A stretch of 47,815 bases of DNA from Flavobacterium sp. MK4S-17 (GTDB taxonomy: Bacteria > Bacteroidota > Bacteroidia > Flavobacteriales > Flavobacteriaceae): the NCBI RefSeq assembly GCF_009848495.1, contig NZ_WWEP01000037.1, forward strand, positions 1-47,815, read 5' to 3'. The position numbers were made by a program, and so were the translations under genes. The notes below the pieces were generated by a model. The model was not told the DNA's origin, did not search any database, and saw only the letters and a program-made list of their open reading frames with translations. Of the stretch, positions 35,013 through 45,100 are shown piece by piece (the stretch's first letter is position 1; each line of letters starts with the position of its first letter).

Positions 35013-36149
35013 ATGTCCAAATTTGACCATATCAGGCCTTTTTATGATAGTGAAGTGAACGAGGCTATACGTAGTGTAGTGCATCACCCAATGATGAAAG
35101 CCCTGATGAGTTTTACTTTTCCTGATACAGAAGAAGAAGTTTGGGCGGGGCAATTGCTAAAAACGCATTCCAAACGCGATTTCCAGATTAATTTTATTTA
35201 CCATGCCGTGCAAAAGGTATTGGAAAAAAGCTCGGAAGGACTAACCTCTTCGGGTTTCGAAAAACTGGAAAAGCATACGCCATACCTTTTTATATCCAAT
35301 CATAGGGATATAATACTGGATACCTCACTGCTTAATGTGTGCCTGTATGATTACGGGCAGATTATGACGGCTTCTGCAATAGGGGATAACCTGGTTCAAA
35401 AATCTTTTTTGCATACGCTTTCAAGGCTTAACAGGAACTTTCTTGTACAGCGCAGCCTTTCTCCGCGTGAGTTGCTGCAAAGCTCAAAGCTAATGTCAGA
35501 ATATATATACCGCCTTGTATCACGGGAAAACCGTTCTGTATGGATAGCACAGCGTGAAGGCCGTACCAAAGACGGTAATGATGCCACCCAGCAGGGTGTG
35601 CTAAAAATGCTTGCAATGGCTTCAGACGAGGAAAACCTGATGGATTATTTCAGGAAGATAAAGATAGTACCGGTTTCTATATCCTATGAATATGATCCTA
35701 CCGATGCCCTTAAAATGCCGCAGCTTATGGCCAAGGCAAAAGATGAAATATATATAAAGGAAAAAAATGAGGATTTTACTACTTTATTAAGTGGTATAAT
35801 GGGGCAGAAAAAGCGTATACATATTCATGTATGCGATGTACTCGACTCTGAATTAGTAAAGATAAAAGAGGAACAGGACAACCAAAATAAACAGATACAG
35901 GCACTGGCACAGGTACTTGATGATGCTATATTAAGTTCCTATAAACTTTGGCCTACAAATTATATAGCTTTTGATTTACTGCACAATACCAGCCAATATT
36001 CGGATAAATATACCGAGAAGGAAAAGCTGCTTTTTGAAAGGCGCCTTGAAATGCGCATAGATATTGGAAATAAAGTTATGCGCGAAGGATTTTTGGCAAT
36101 GTATGCCAATCCTGTTGTAAATAAAATGAAATACCAGGATGCAATTTAA
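35013..36149 (+). CDS. Divergent glycerophospholipid-type acyltransferase
   Basis: A 378-residue PlsC/PlsB-like protein. Motif I reads 'SNHRDIILD' (H97): the next aspartates are D99 and D103, so the spacing is HX5D rather than the usual HX4D. Later motifs are 'IAQREGRTKDG' (an EGTR variant) and 'IVPVSISYEYDP'. It lacks membrane helices and looks peripheral. It probably acylates a glycerolipid, but the exact substrate is open. I use the ATG at 35013 rather than a TTG two codons upstream. It overlaps the asparaginase gene by 11 bases. Confidence 0.85.
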   Translation: MSKFDHIRPFYDSEVNEAIRSVVHHPMMKALMSFTFPDTEEEVWAGQLLKTHSKRDFQINFIYHAVQKVLEKSSEGLTSSGFEKLEKHTPYLFISNHRDIILDTSLLNVCLYDYGQIMTASAIGDNLVQKSFLHTLSRLNRNFLVQRSLSPRELLQSSKLMSEYIYRLVSRENRSVWIAQREGRTKDGNDATQQGVLKMLAMASDEENLMDYFRKIKIVPVSISYEYDPTDALKMPQLMAKAKDEIYIKEKNEDFTTLLSGIMGQKKRIHIHVCDVLDSELVKIKEEQDNQNKQIQALAQVLDDAILSSYKLWPTNYIAFDLLHNTSQYSDKYTEKEKLLFERRLEMRIDIGNKVMREGFLAMYANPVVNKMKYQDAI

Positions 36150-37167
36150 CCCTAATATTTTACTTATTTATACCGGCGGCACCATAGGTATGGTAAAGGA
36201 TTTAAAAAGCGGTGCCCTAAAAGCATTTAACTTTAAAAAACTCCTGCAAAGAATACCAGAACTAAAGCAGCTTGACTGTAATATTGAAACGGTATCATTT
36301 GATATGCCTATTGATTCTTCTAACATGAATCCGGATAAATGGGCAAAAATAGCTACACTGATTGAAGAAAATTACAGCAGTTTTGACGGTTTTGTAATAT
36401 TGCATGGTTCTGATACCATGTCTTACTCTGCTTCGGCTTTAAGCTTCATGCTGCAAAACCTGGCTAAGCCTGTGGTGTTTACAGGCTCGCAACTGCCCAT
36501 TGGCGATTTGCGTACCGATGCCAAGGAAAACCTTATTACTGCCATACAAATAGCATCTTTAACGGAAAATGGCCAGCCCGTAATTAAAGAAGTATGCCTT
36601 TACTTTGAATATAAGCTATACAGGGGAAACAGGACTACAAAAATAAGTGCTGAGGTTTTTAATGCCTTTACATCGCCCAATTATCCGGCACTGGCAGAAT
36701 CGGGTGTACATTTAAAAGTAAACCGTGACCTTTTACTGCAAAGTAATGGAAAAGAATTTACCATAAATAAGGCAATGGACAGCAATGTGGTAATTATTAA
36801 ATTATTTCCCGGTATAAATAGTAATGTGCTTAATTCTGTTTTCAACAGCCCGGGACTAAAAGGAGTGGTGCTGGAAACCTATGGCTCGGGTAATGCGCCT
36901 ACTGATATATACTTTATATCGGTATTACAACAGGCTATACAAAAAGGCATACATATAGTAAATGTTACGCAATGTTCCGGTGGTAGTGTAAATATGGGGC
37001 ATTATGAAACAAGTACCCTGCTTAAGGAAATAGGTATAATATCAGGTAAGGATATAACCACCGAGGCAGCAATAACCAAACTGATGTATTTATTAGGGCA
37101 GAATATACCGGCCTCACAATTCCGCTCTTATTTTGAATTGCCTATTTGCGGTGAATTATCGGAATAA
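36139..37167 (+). CDS. ansA: Type I (cytoplasmic) L-asparaginase
   Basis: A 342-residue enzyme that hydrolyses asparagine to aspartate and ammonia. The nucleophile motif 'YTGGTIGMV' lies near residues 11-19, the second site 'LHGSDTMSYSASALSF' near 89-104, and the lysine region 'LRTDAKENLI' after it. No signal peptide is present, which fits the type I enzyme. Its first 11 bases lie inside the acyltransferase gene, so the two are coupled. Confidence 0.94.
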   Translation: MQFNPNILLIYTGGTIGMVKDLKSGALKAFNFKKLLQRIPELKQLDCNIETVSFDMPIDSSNMNPDKWAKIATLIEENYSSFDGFVILHGSDTMSYSASALSFMLQNLAKPVVFTGSQLPIGDLRTDAKENLITAIQIASLTENGQPVIKEVCLYFEYKLYRGNRTTKISAEVFNAFTSPNYPALAESGVHLKVNRDLLLQSNGKEFTINKAMDSNVVIIKLFPGINSNVLNSVFNSPGLKGVVLETYGSGNAPTDIYFISVLQQAIQKGIHIVNVTQCSGGSVNMGHYETSTLLKEIGIISGKDITTEAAITKLMYLLGQNIPASQFRSYFELPICGELSE

Positions 37168-37191
37168 TTTTTTAAATCGGTTTTTTCGTTC

Positions 37192-37199
37192 TATTTTTG
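37192..37199 (+). promoter_or_regulatory. -7 box of the tRNA-Ser promoter
   Basis: TATTTTTG, a full TAnnTTTG match, 12 bases before the mature tRNA start. No clean TTG lies upstream; the region is T-rich. Confidence 0.6.
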
Positions 37200-37211
37200 C
37201 AGCCACTTAAT

Positions 37212-37299
37212 AGAGAGGTGGCCGAGTGGTCGAAGGCGCACGCCTGGAAAGTGTGTATGCTCCAAAAGGGCATCGAGGGTTCGAATCCCTTCCTCTCTG
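37212..37299 (+). tRNA. tRNA-Ser(GGA)
   Basis: An 88-base class II tRNA. The acceptor stem is AGAGAGG with CCTCTCT, discriminator G at 37299. The anticodon loop is CTGGAAA with anticodon GGA at 37246-37248. A long variable arm and the T arm GAGGG-TTCGAAT-CCCTT follow. The CCA end is not encoded. It reads UCC and UCU codons. Confidence 0.97.
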
Positions 37300-37338
37300 C
37301 GAAAAGAATAAATAAGAGACCATATATCTTAAGTTATT

Positions 37339-37369
37339 AAAAACCTGCAAGTTAAAATTGCAGGTTTTT
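37339..37369 (+). terminator. Terminator of tRNA-Ser
   Basis: A 12-bp perfect stem (37339-37350 with 37358-37369, core AACCTGCAA) with a 7-base loop, ending in a T run. It starts 40 bases after the tRNA. Confidence 0.85.
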
Positions 37370-37400
37370 TTATTAATATATTGTAATGTATAATTCGTGC

Positions 37401-37453
37401 AATTTGCGCTTTTTTATTATCAATCAAGCTGAAATTTTAAAAGCGCACAAATT
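37401..37453. repeat. Imperfect inverted repeat with 25-base spacer
   Basis: The left arm is AATTTGCGCTTTT (37401-37413). The right arm (37439-37453) is its complement with two extra bases. It could fold as a long hairpin with a bulge or mark a site of past rearrangement. Confidence 0.45.
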
Positions 37454-37513
37454 TATGACAGTCTAATACAGTACATTCCAGTTTTCAGAAATCTTATTTA
37501 AAAAAAAATAATA

Positions 37514-37534
37514 TTAAATTAAGTTAATTTAACT
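37514..37534. repeat. Two nested palindromes upstream of the giant RHS gene
   Basis: TTAAATTAA-G-TTAATTTAA (37514-37532, perfect 9-bp arms) overlaps AGTTAA-T-TTAACT (37522-37534, perfect 6-bp arms). They lie about 80 bases upstream of the gene start, and a looser TTAACT/AGTTAG pair follows at 37551-37567. This could be a regulator site, though AT-rich DNA makes such repeats common. Confidence 0.4.
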
Positions 37535-37610
37535 ATTTGTTTTTTCATGATTAACTTATGTAGTTAGATTAATAGATTTAATTTTATATTTTTAACAAAA
37601 AAACATAATC

Positions 37611-38882
37611 ATGAATTTTAAACCTATATTAACCCTGTTATGTATAATTATAATACCAAATGTTTATTCTCAAAAATTTCCTGGTGGAGTTACAGGTGCT
37701 GAAGTATGGTATATTGCAAGTGCTACTGATATTCAACAAAATATATATGTAAATTCTGCAGAAGAATTTATAAATCTAAATTTATGTTCTGATAGTCATG
37801 AGCCAAGCTTGTTTAATTTTAACCCTTCTATTATTACTGGTCAATTATGTATTATGTATAATGCTTCTTTAGAAAGGAGTACTTCAAGAAATATATTTTT
37901 TGTTGGTGAGCCTCTATCGAGTGGATATAGTTATTCTCATTTGACAACTGGCTGGCGAGAAGGCTTTTCTTCCAATGTATTGACAGATTCAATAATAAAA
38001 AATCGTTTCGATCTTGGAGCAACAAGTGCCTATGTAAATAGAAAATTATCTTCGTTTATTAATGAATATAATGCTTATGTGAATTTTTATCATTGGAATA
38101 TTTATATACATGATAAAATCTTTAAGAGTTATGGAAGTGAAGGTGAAACAAGTTTTTACATAGGTAAATACTTTTTAAACCCGGAAGAAGAAGGAGATTA
38201 TTATCAAGGGAAATTTCCTGAGTTTATATCTTTTCCCTATGAACTAACTCACAACGAAAAGAATAGGGTTGAATCTTATTTAGCAATTAAATATGGCATA
38301 ACATTAAATACTAAAAATCCTTATCGTGACTCAAAAAACAAAATTTTTTGGAGCGTGTACAATCATAACTATTTTGCTGATAGAATTTTTGGTATAGGGC
38401 GCGATGATATCTCAGGGTTAAATCAACTACAAAGTGAAAGTGTACATTATAAAGACAGTCTTGTCATTTCTGTTGGTAAATTGATGGATACTAATGCTGA
38501 AAAACAAAGTATGGTTACTATTGATGATCATAATTTTATTGTGTTAGGAGATAATGGACAAAGCAACGTTTTAGATGAAAAACAAAATGATTTTGGAGTA
38601 AGACTCTTTAAAAGAAAATGGCTGTCACAAAGTACTGGAAAGGAAGCAAATAAAATAGAAGTAGATTTTCGTTTAAGATTATATGAAACTCTAAGAACAA
38701 TACTATTGGAGAATCCAAATTTAAAGCTTTGGATGCTCCACGATAAATATGTAAGCAATCAGCAGGTATCAGACTTTAATAGTAATTATGTAGAATATTA
38801 CGAACCTATCTTGTTGGACGAATCTACATATGCGTCATATGAATCAATTAAGATTGATGAAGATAAAGGGGGAAAATATTGA
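37611..38882 (+). CDS. N-terminal part of a giant secreted SpvB/RHS protein (frame broken at 38868-38872)
   Basis: A 423-codon open frame. The signal peptide ends near residue 20 (NVYS-Q). A LamG/concanavalin-like region follows, with the motif 'ESYLAIKYGITL' (about residues 222-233) and 'FGIGRDDISGL' (about 262-272). This pairing is typical of DUF8202-type N-terminal parts in large flavobacterial surface proteins. The frame ends at a TGA just after a run of five G. Dropping one G joins it to the frame that continues the protein, so this is very probably not the true C-terminus. Codon use is much more AT-rich than in the genes before the tRNA. Confidence 0.8.
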   Translation: MNFKPILTLLCIIIIPNVYSQKFPGGVTGAEVWYIASATDIQQNIYVNSAEEFINLNLCSDSHEPSLFNFNPSIITGQLCIMYNASLERSTSRNIFFVGEPLSSGYSYSHLTTGWREGFSSNVLTDSIIKNRFDLGATSAYVNRKLSSFINEYNAYVNFYHWNIYIHDKIFKSYGSEGETSFYIGKYFLNPEEEGDYYQGKFPEFISFPYELTHNEKNRVESYLAIKYGITLNTKNPYRDSKNKIFWSVYNHNYFADRIFGIGRDDISGLNQLQSESVHYKDSLVISVGKLMDTNAEKQSMVTIDDHNFIVLGDNGQSNVLDEKQNDFGVRLFKRKWLSQSTGKEANKIEVDFRLRLYETLRTILLENPNLKLWMLHDKYVSNQQVSDFNSNYVEYYEPILLDESTYASYESIKIDEDKGGKY

Positions 38883-39108
38883 TTTAAATAAATACCAAGC
38901 CGTTCTTCGATATGATTTATATGGATTGGAAAGTGCGTCAAATACAACTAAAAGTATCAATAATAATATTGCATATGGAGGAAAAACAGCTATTACAACT
39001 GATAGCTGGGTTCCTGTAAATGAAAAAATAGCAATAAATCAATTGAAGCCGGGAGTTAACGAAATTACTTTAATCGTAGAGAAAATGAAATATACTCATA
39101 TAAAATAA
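38872..39108 (+). pseudogene. Bridging segment of the giant protein in the +1 frame
   Basis: From GAA at 38872 the +1 frame reads 'ENIDLNKYQAVLRYDLYGLE' onward, a soluble domain continuing directly from the preceding frame. It reaches a TAA at 39106-39108. Switching frame at the A run at 39082-39085 (one A missing) returns to the original frame. The segment has no start of its own that makes sense, so it is best read as an internal part of one broken or mis-sequenced gene. Confidence 0.75.
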
Positions 39109-42100
39109 AGAACTTTAAGATTGAGCTATTAAATAAAGATAAAGAAGAAATACAACTGGTTGAAAAAGAAATAACAAATTTTAATGGAACAATTTATTTA
39201 ATAGGAATAGTTCCTGCTGATGTAAAAAGCGTAGAGGTATTGGGTAAAAAAATTCCGGTTATAAATGGAGTTTTTGAAGAGGTGTTTACAGATGTGTCAA
39301 ATAATGTAGATACTCTAACTATTTCTTATTCAAAAAATGAAAAAAAAATCAGCTCTAAGTTTCCTTTACATTATAAATCTGAGGGTGTTAAGTATCATTT
39401 TTTAGAACCAAAATTAGCAGATGATGTAATTTTAAAATTTGATAGTACCTCTTCCCTTTCAAAATCAAATACATCAATATATATTACAGCTCAAAATATA
39501 AATGAAGACGCTAATAATTTTATTGCTGAAGGACTTTATTTTAAAGATATTAGAGTTGTGAATAGTGATGTCGATAATGTAACTTCGGGTTCTTATAAAG
39601 GATATCGCATAAAAAAATCAAAAGATAAAGTAACATCACATTTTAAGCTTCACTTAAAATATGATGCAAATAAAATACCTGACGGATATACAGCAAAAGA
39701 TATAAAGACATTTTGTTTTGACCAAGCCAAGCGTACTTGGAAAGCACTCCCGGTAGATAGTCTGGATGTTGTTAATAAAGAAGTTATAACTGATATAACT
39801 CATCAAAATGATACGGATTATATTAACGGAATAATTAAAATACCTGAATCTCCGGAAACAGCTAGCTTTACTCCTACTACAATAGCCGACATGAAATATG
39901 TCGATCCGGCAGCAGGTGTTGTTAGTATTGCTCCACCAGCGCCTAATAGCACAGGAGCCCTTACAACAAGTTTTCCTATAAAACTACCACAAGGCCGTAA
40001 CGGTTTACAACCCCCAGTACAAGTTAGTTATAATAGTGATGGAGGCAATGGTTGGATGGGGGTTGGATGGAATATTTCAACTCCGGCAATAACTTTAAGT
40101 ACAAAATGGGGAGTTCCTACCTTTAATCCACTTCAAGAATCTGAAATTTATTTATTAAATGGAGAAGAACTTGTTCTTGATAATGGTACTATAAATTCTC
40201 CAGAATATACAAATCCGCACAGACAAGGTAATATACCGCGCTTAAGTGAAAGAATTTTTTATACACGTAAAGAAGGAAGTTTTCAAAAGATTATTCGCCA
40301 TGGGACAAATACTCAAAATTATTGGTGGGAAGTAATAGATAAAATGGGCAATAGGAGTTTTTATGGCAATTATGATGGCCAGAATAGCAACACAGTAATT
40401 AGAAATCAGGGGAGCATGGGCAATATATGTCACTGGGCACTTAAAAGAACTGAGGATCCTTACGGCAATTATATAGATTATTCTTACACTAAGCTTCTTA
40501 CATCGCTTGATGGTGGTACAACTATTGCCCAGGAATTTTATTTAAATAAGATTAAGTACACCATGCATGCATCTTTATCAAATTATTATGAGGTTAATTT
40601 TTTACGGAATAATTATACCGTATCTTCTGATGGAAATACAATTTATACAAATAGGAAAGATATTATAATTAACGCGCGTAATGGATATGTACAATTAATA
40701 GATGATCTTCTTACTGAAATTCAGGTTTCATATATAGAGTCAGGATTAAAAAAAAATATAAGAACTTATCGTTTTGATTATAAAGAGAAAGCATTTCAAA
40801 AACAACAACTTATAATTATTTCAGAGTTTGATACTAATGACGAATTGTTTTACAGTAACACTATTGATTATTTTGATGATATTTCCACAGGACCTATAAT
40901 CAACAATACTGCACAGAAATGGACAGGCTCTAATGATAATATTTCTTCATCAATAGCTAATCTTCCGGGACTTAATTTTGTTATACCTCAAGGTTCAGTA
41001 TTAGGAACCTCTGTTTCCTCTGGTTTTTCAATTGGTATGCGTGGTGGTATTGGTCCTGGCATGAATGTATTGAGTGTAAGCAATACAATTGGAGGGTCGC
41101 TTAGTAGCAGTAAAAATAGCCAAGATACCCGTATAAGTTTTATTGATATTAATGGTGATGGATTGCCTGATAAAGTATATAAAAATAATAGTGGGGTGCG
41201 ATATAGGGAAAATAACGGAACCGGCTTCGGCCCGTTGTATGAAGTAAATGGAATATCTCGTTTAACAACTACAAAATCAAGAACCAGGGGAAGCGGTTTT
41301 GATGCTAATATAAAAGGATTTGGAGTTGGTAAAAGTAGGAGTAAAACCAGGTCTGAAACAGATAATTACTTTGTAGATTTTAATGGCGATGGTCTCCCTG
41401 ATTTAATAAGTAACAAGAAGGTATACTTTAATCATGGTACTGATAGTATGGAGATTAATTTTAATACAAATGTAAATGGTTCAGAAAACACAATTTTATC
41501 TGGAGGCATGGATGCATCGGTTGTAGACGATTTGAATTTGCCTGGTCTTCCTGAATTGAGAGAAGAATATCCTCAATTTGATCACGTAAAGGTTTGGAAA
41601 GCACCTTACACCGGAACCATTATAATTACTGGGAATGCTGAATTAATATATAAAAATAATAACGGAGTACATCCTAATACATTTAAATTAAATATTCAGC
41701 AAAATGAAAATATCATTAAATCACAAACCCTATCTTCTGTAGGTCAGGAAACTAGTATGGCAATGTATTATATTGATGTTGATAAAGATGATATATTTTA
41801 CTTCAGGACACATAATTTAGATGAAGGGTATGGTGGTGAGATTAAATGGAATCCGATTATTACCTATACAAATTCTGATAATGCAATGCACTTATCAGTA
41901 ACAGATGAAAACGGTAATTATATTAATAAATATAGTGTGGCGGATGACTTTATTATGAACAATGGCGGTGATTTTCAGGTTCATGGAAATATTACTAATA
42001 TTAATTTTAACCTACCAAGTTATCAAGCATACCAATTTTCTGATAATATTCGATTTGTCGTTAAAGGACGCAGGATTAATAATGAAGATGGCAGTGAAAT

Positions 42101-45100
42101 TAGTTTAGGAAAATGGATTAAGGCTTATAATAATTATAATGGCGTATATGCTGAAAATAATTCTCTAAATATTTCATCTACACCGGCAGGCTATACAGAC
42201 ATGCTTGAATTTTATGTTGAAAGTAACTCAAATGTGAACTGGAAAGCTATTAATTGGAAACCTATTGTTTCAACTAATACGGGTAATTATTATCCCCCGG
42301 TAAATTACAGTATTTATAACAATAATTTACGAGAAAACAAGTATTGGTTCGATACTAATCAATTAATATCTCCTATAATATACGATACTATACCCGATGA
42401 TGAAGGTACAGCTTTTTTAAAAATTAGCCATAATTTATTTTCGCATTTAGCTAACAATCCTGGAATATTAAATCATCTTAAAAATAAAGATTTTCCTATT
42501 AAAATCAATTGGGTGGTAAAAGGTGAAACTTCAGTAGGAGTAAAGCTTTTAAATTCAACTACTTTTTATTTACATAGAACAGGACAAATACTTAATATAT
42601 ATCAATATAAATTTAATAATAGTGAATTTGATCCCAATGCAAATTTTGAATATTCCGAAGATTATAAAGAGGCAACTCTTACTAAAAAGGAAATAAAAGA
42701 TATTATAGAATCACAGGGGCGTTTATTTAGTGCATTTTATGTTAATAATGAAAAATTTAGCTACAATGCAGATATAACATTAAAACTACATCCAGATCAA
42801 GAATCTAATTATTCATTTAGTCCTATTAAGATTGATAAGCCTTTCCATGCCTTATCCATAACTCCATATGGAATTTTACATAGGGGATGGTCTCAATTTT
42901 TATATAATGGTGGTTATGGGTTTGAACATGATGAAGACGGAGAGATAGTAAACGTAAATAATCCTGAAGATTTTGGTAGCGCACCTATTGATAAAGACCT
43001 ATTTGTTATTGACAATGAATCTAATGTGCCTGGAGACGTGCCTGGTGATATTGATCCTGATGACGTGCAAGAAAGTGATAGCCCTATAAGATACACCTTC
43101 TATATTCAGGACAATGAAAATAGAAAATATGTTAATCAGGGTGTTGTTAATAGAACAATTGTAGATGAAAATACAGAGAATACTATAAATGCAGTATATG
43201 GATATAATGAAAATAATGATTTAACTGCAGTAACTGGACGCTTTGGAGAAGGAAATCTTTATGATGTTTATGTTGATCCTAATGATATAATAAGTGGTAA
43301 TTCTGGATATTTTTTTGGTATGTCACAACGCTCTATTTCAAAAGGAAAGGCTAAATCCGCCAATTTTGGATATGGAAGTGCAACTGAAAGTAATGCAGAA
43401 TCAAAAGTGCTGAACCAATATGTTGATTTAAATGGTGATAGATATCCAGATATGGTTTCGGAAAGTAAAATTCAATATACAGATATGCTTGGAGGTATTT
43501 CTAATAACAAAATATCAAATAGTTTTATAACAGGAGATAAAAGCGAGGATATAACTTTTGGTATTACTGTTGCTGCTATTAAGCCTAATTCTACTTCTGG
43601 TAACACTATTAAAGGATTCGATACTACTATTAACGTAATAACCAATAATAATATAAGTTCTGGAATTAATGCAAGTAAGGGTTCATCATTTAATTCTAAA
43701 CAATGGTTAGATATTAATGGTGATGGTTTGCCAGATAAAGTTACAATAGCTGAAGATGCAGTAAAAGTAAGATTAAATATAGGATATGGCTTTAGCGAAG
43801 AAATTATATGGGGCAGCGGATATAATGATATAAAAATAAGTACCAGGGAAAATATTGGCCTTGGCCCTAGTTTTTCATTTGGAGCGTCTTTTGCAGCAGG
43901 CTTTGGAGGTGCAAAGAGCACAGCAATAACGAATGCAGCGTTATTAAATATAAATGGCGACCAATTACCAGATTTGGTGATAAAAAAAACAGCAACTTAT
44001 TATGAATATTATTTAAATAAAGGAAATGGTTTTAGTACTTCCTCCACACCTTTTTATAATGGTAAAATAGAAGAGGATGTATCTGTTTCCGGAAATGTAT
44101 TCGCTTCATTTACCTACGGTTTTTGGTTTCCAGTGTTTTTTGTACCTATAAAAGTGGTTTTTTCACCATCAGTAGGTGTAAATGCCAGCTTTAGTGAAAA
44201 AACAGTTACACTGCAAGATATAAATGGAGATGGGTTGTATGATGTCTTAAGCAAGGATACCAATAATGGTAATCTTACAGCACGTTTAAATAAAACAGGT
44301 AAAACACACTTATTAAAAAAAGTAAATACTCCTTTAGGAGGAAGCTGGAGTGTAAATTACAAAAGAGATGGCAATACTTATGATATGCCTCAAAGCAAAT
44401 GGGTTCTTAGTGAAATTATAACTGATGATGGTTTTAATGGTGATGCACAATTTAAACCAAACACTACGCTTACAACCATTAATTATCTAAATGCAAAACA
44501 CAGTCGGAGGGAGAGAGAGTTTCTTGGTTATGAAAAAGTTGAGATTGAACAGAGAAATCCGGATGATTTAGCACTATATCGAAAAGTCATAAAATCATAT
44601 CATAATGAAAATTATTATTTAAGCGGAGTAGAAAAATCTAATGCATTATACAATTCGGAAGGTCAGATGCTTTCTGAAGAAAAAACATTTTATAACCTTC
44701 TTAATCCAGATAATCCAATAATAAATTTAAATGCCAATGCTGCCAATAATTATCTTCAGCAGGGTCTTTCAACCCTTCTACTTGATAAATCAAGACTGTT
44801 TATTGCTCCTGTAAAAGTAAAAAGCTCAGTATATGAAAATGGCGGACAGGTTCTAACTCATATAAAAGAGTTTACTAAATATGATAATGCTGGTAATATT
44901 CTTAATTATATAGATCGCGGCCAAGGTGCTGAAGATACTTATATGACTTCTATTGAATATTATTCCGAAGATTATTTTTCAATAGAGAATTCCCTGGCGT
45001 TTCCTAAAACTATTGCCGTTTATAAAACCACAACAAATCAGTTATTGCGATACAGGTCTGCTATATATAATGATACCGGAAAACTAAAGCAAATAACTGT

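Larger units (their letters stand above)
37300..37610. other. Gene-free stretch between tRNA-Ser and the giant RHS gene
   Basis: Very AT-rich, with no coding region I can support. It holds the tRNA terminator (37339-37369), an imperfect inverted repeat (37401-37453), nested palindromes (37514-37534) and, near 37585-37592, a -7-like TATATTTT with no matching TTG. No copy of the tRNA 3' end was found here. Confidence 0.7.

Noticed and set aside
38868..38872. Phase-variable G tract
   Set aside because: Five G is too short for usual slipped-strand switching, and a second, opposite change would also be needed.
38868..39085. Programmed ribosomal frameshifting in the giant gene
   Set aside because: It would need a +1 shift and then a -1 shift within 213 bases, and neither site has a canonical slippery heptamer. 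Simple indels explain it better.
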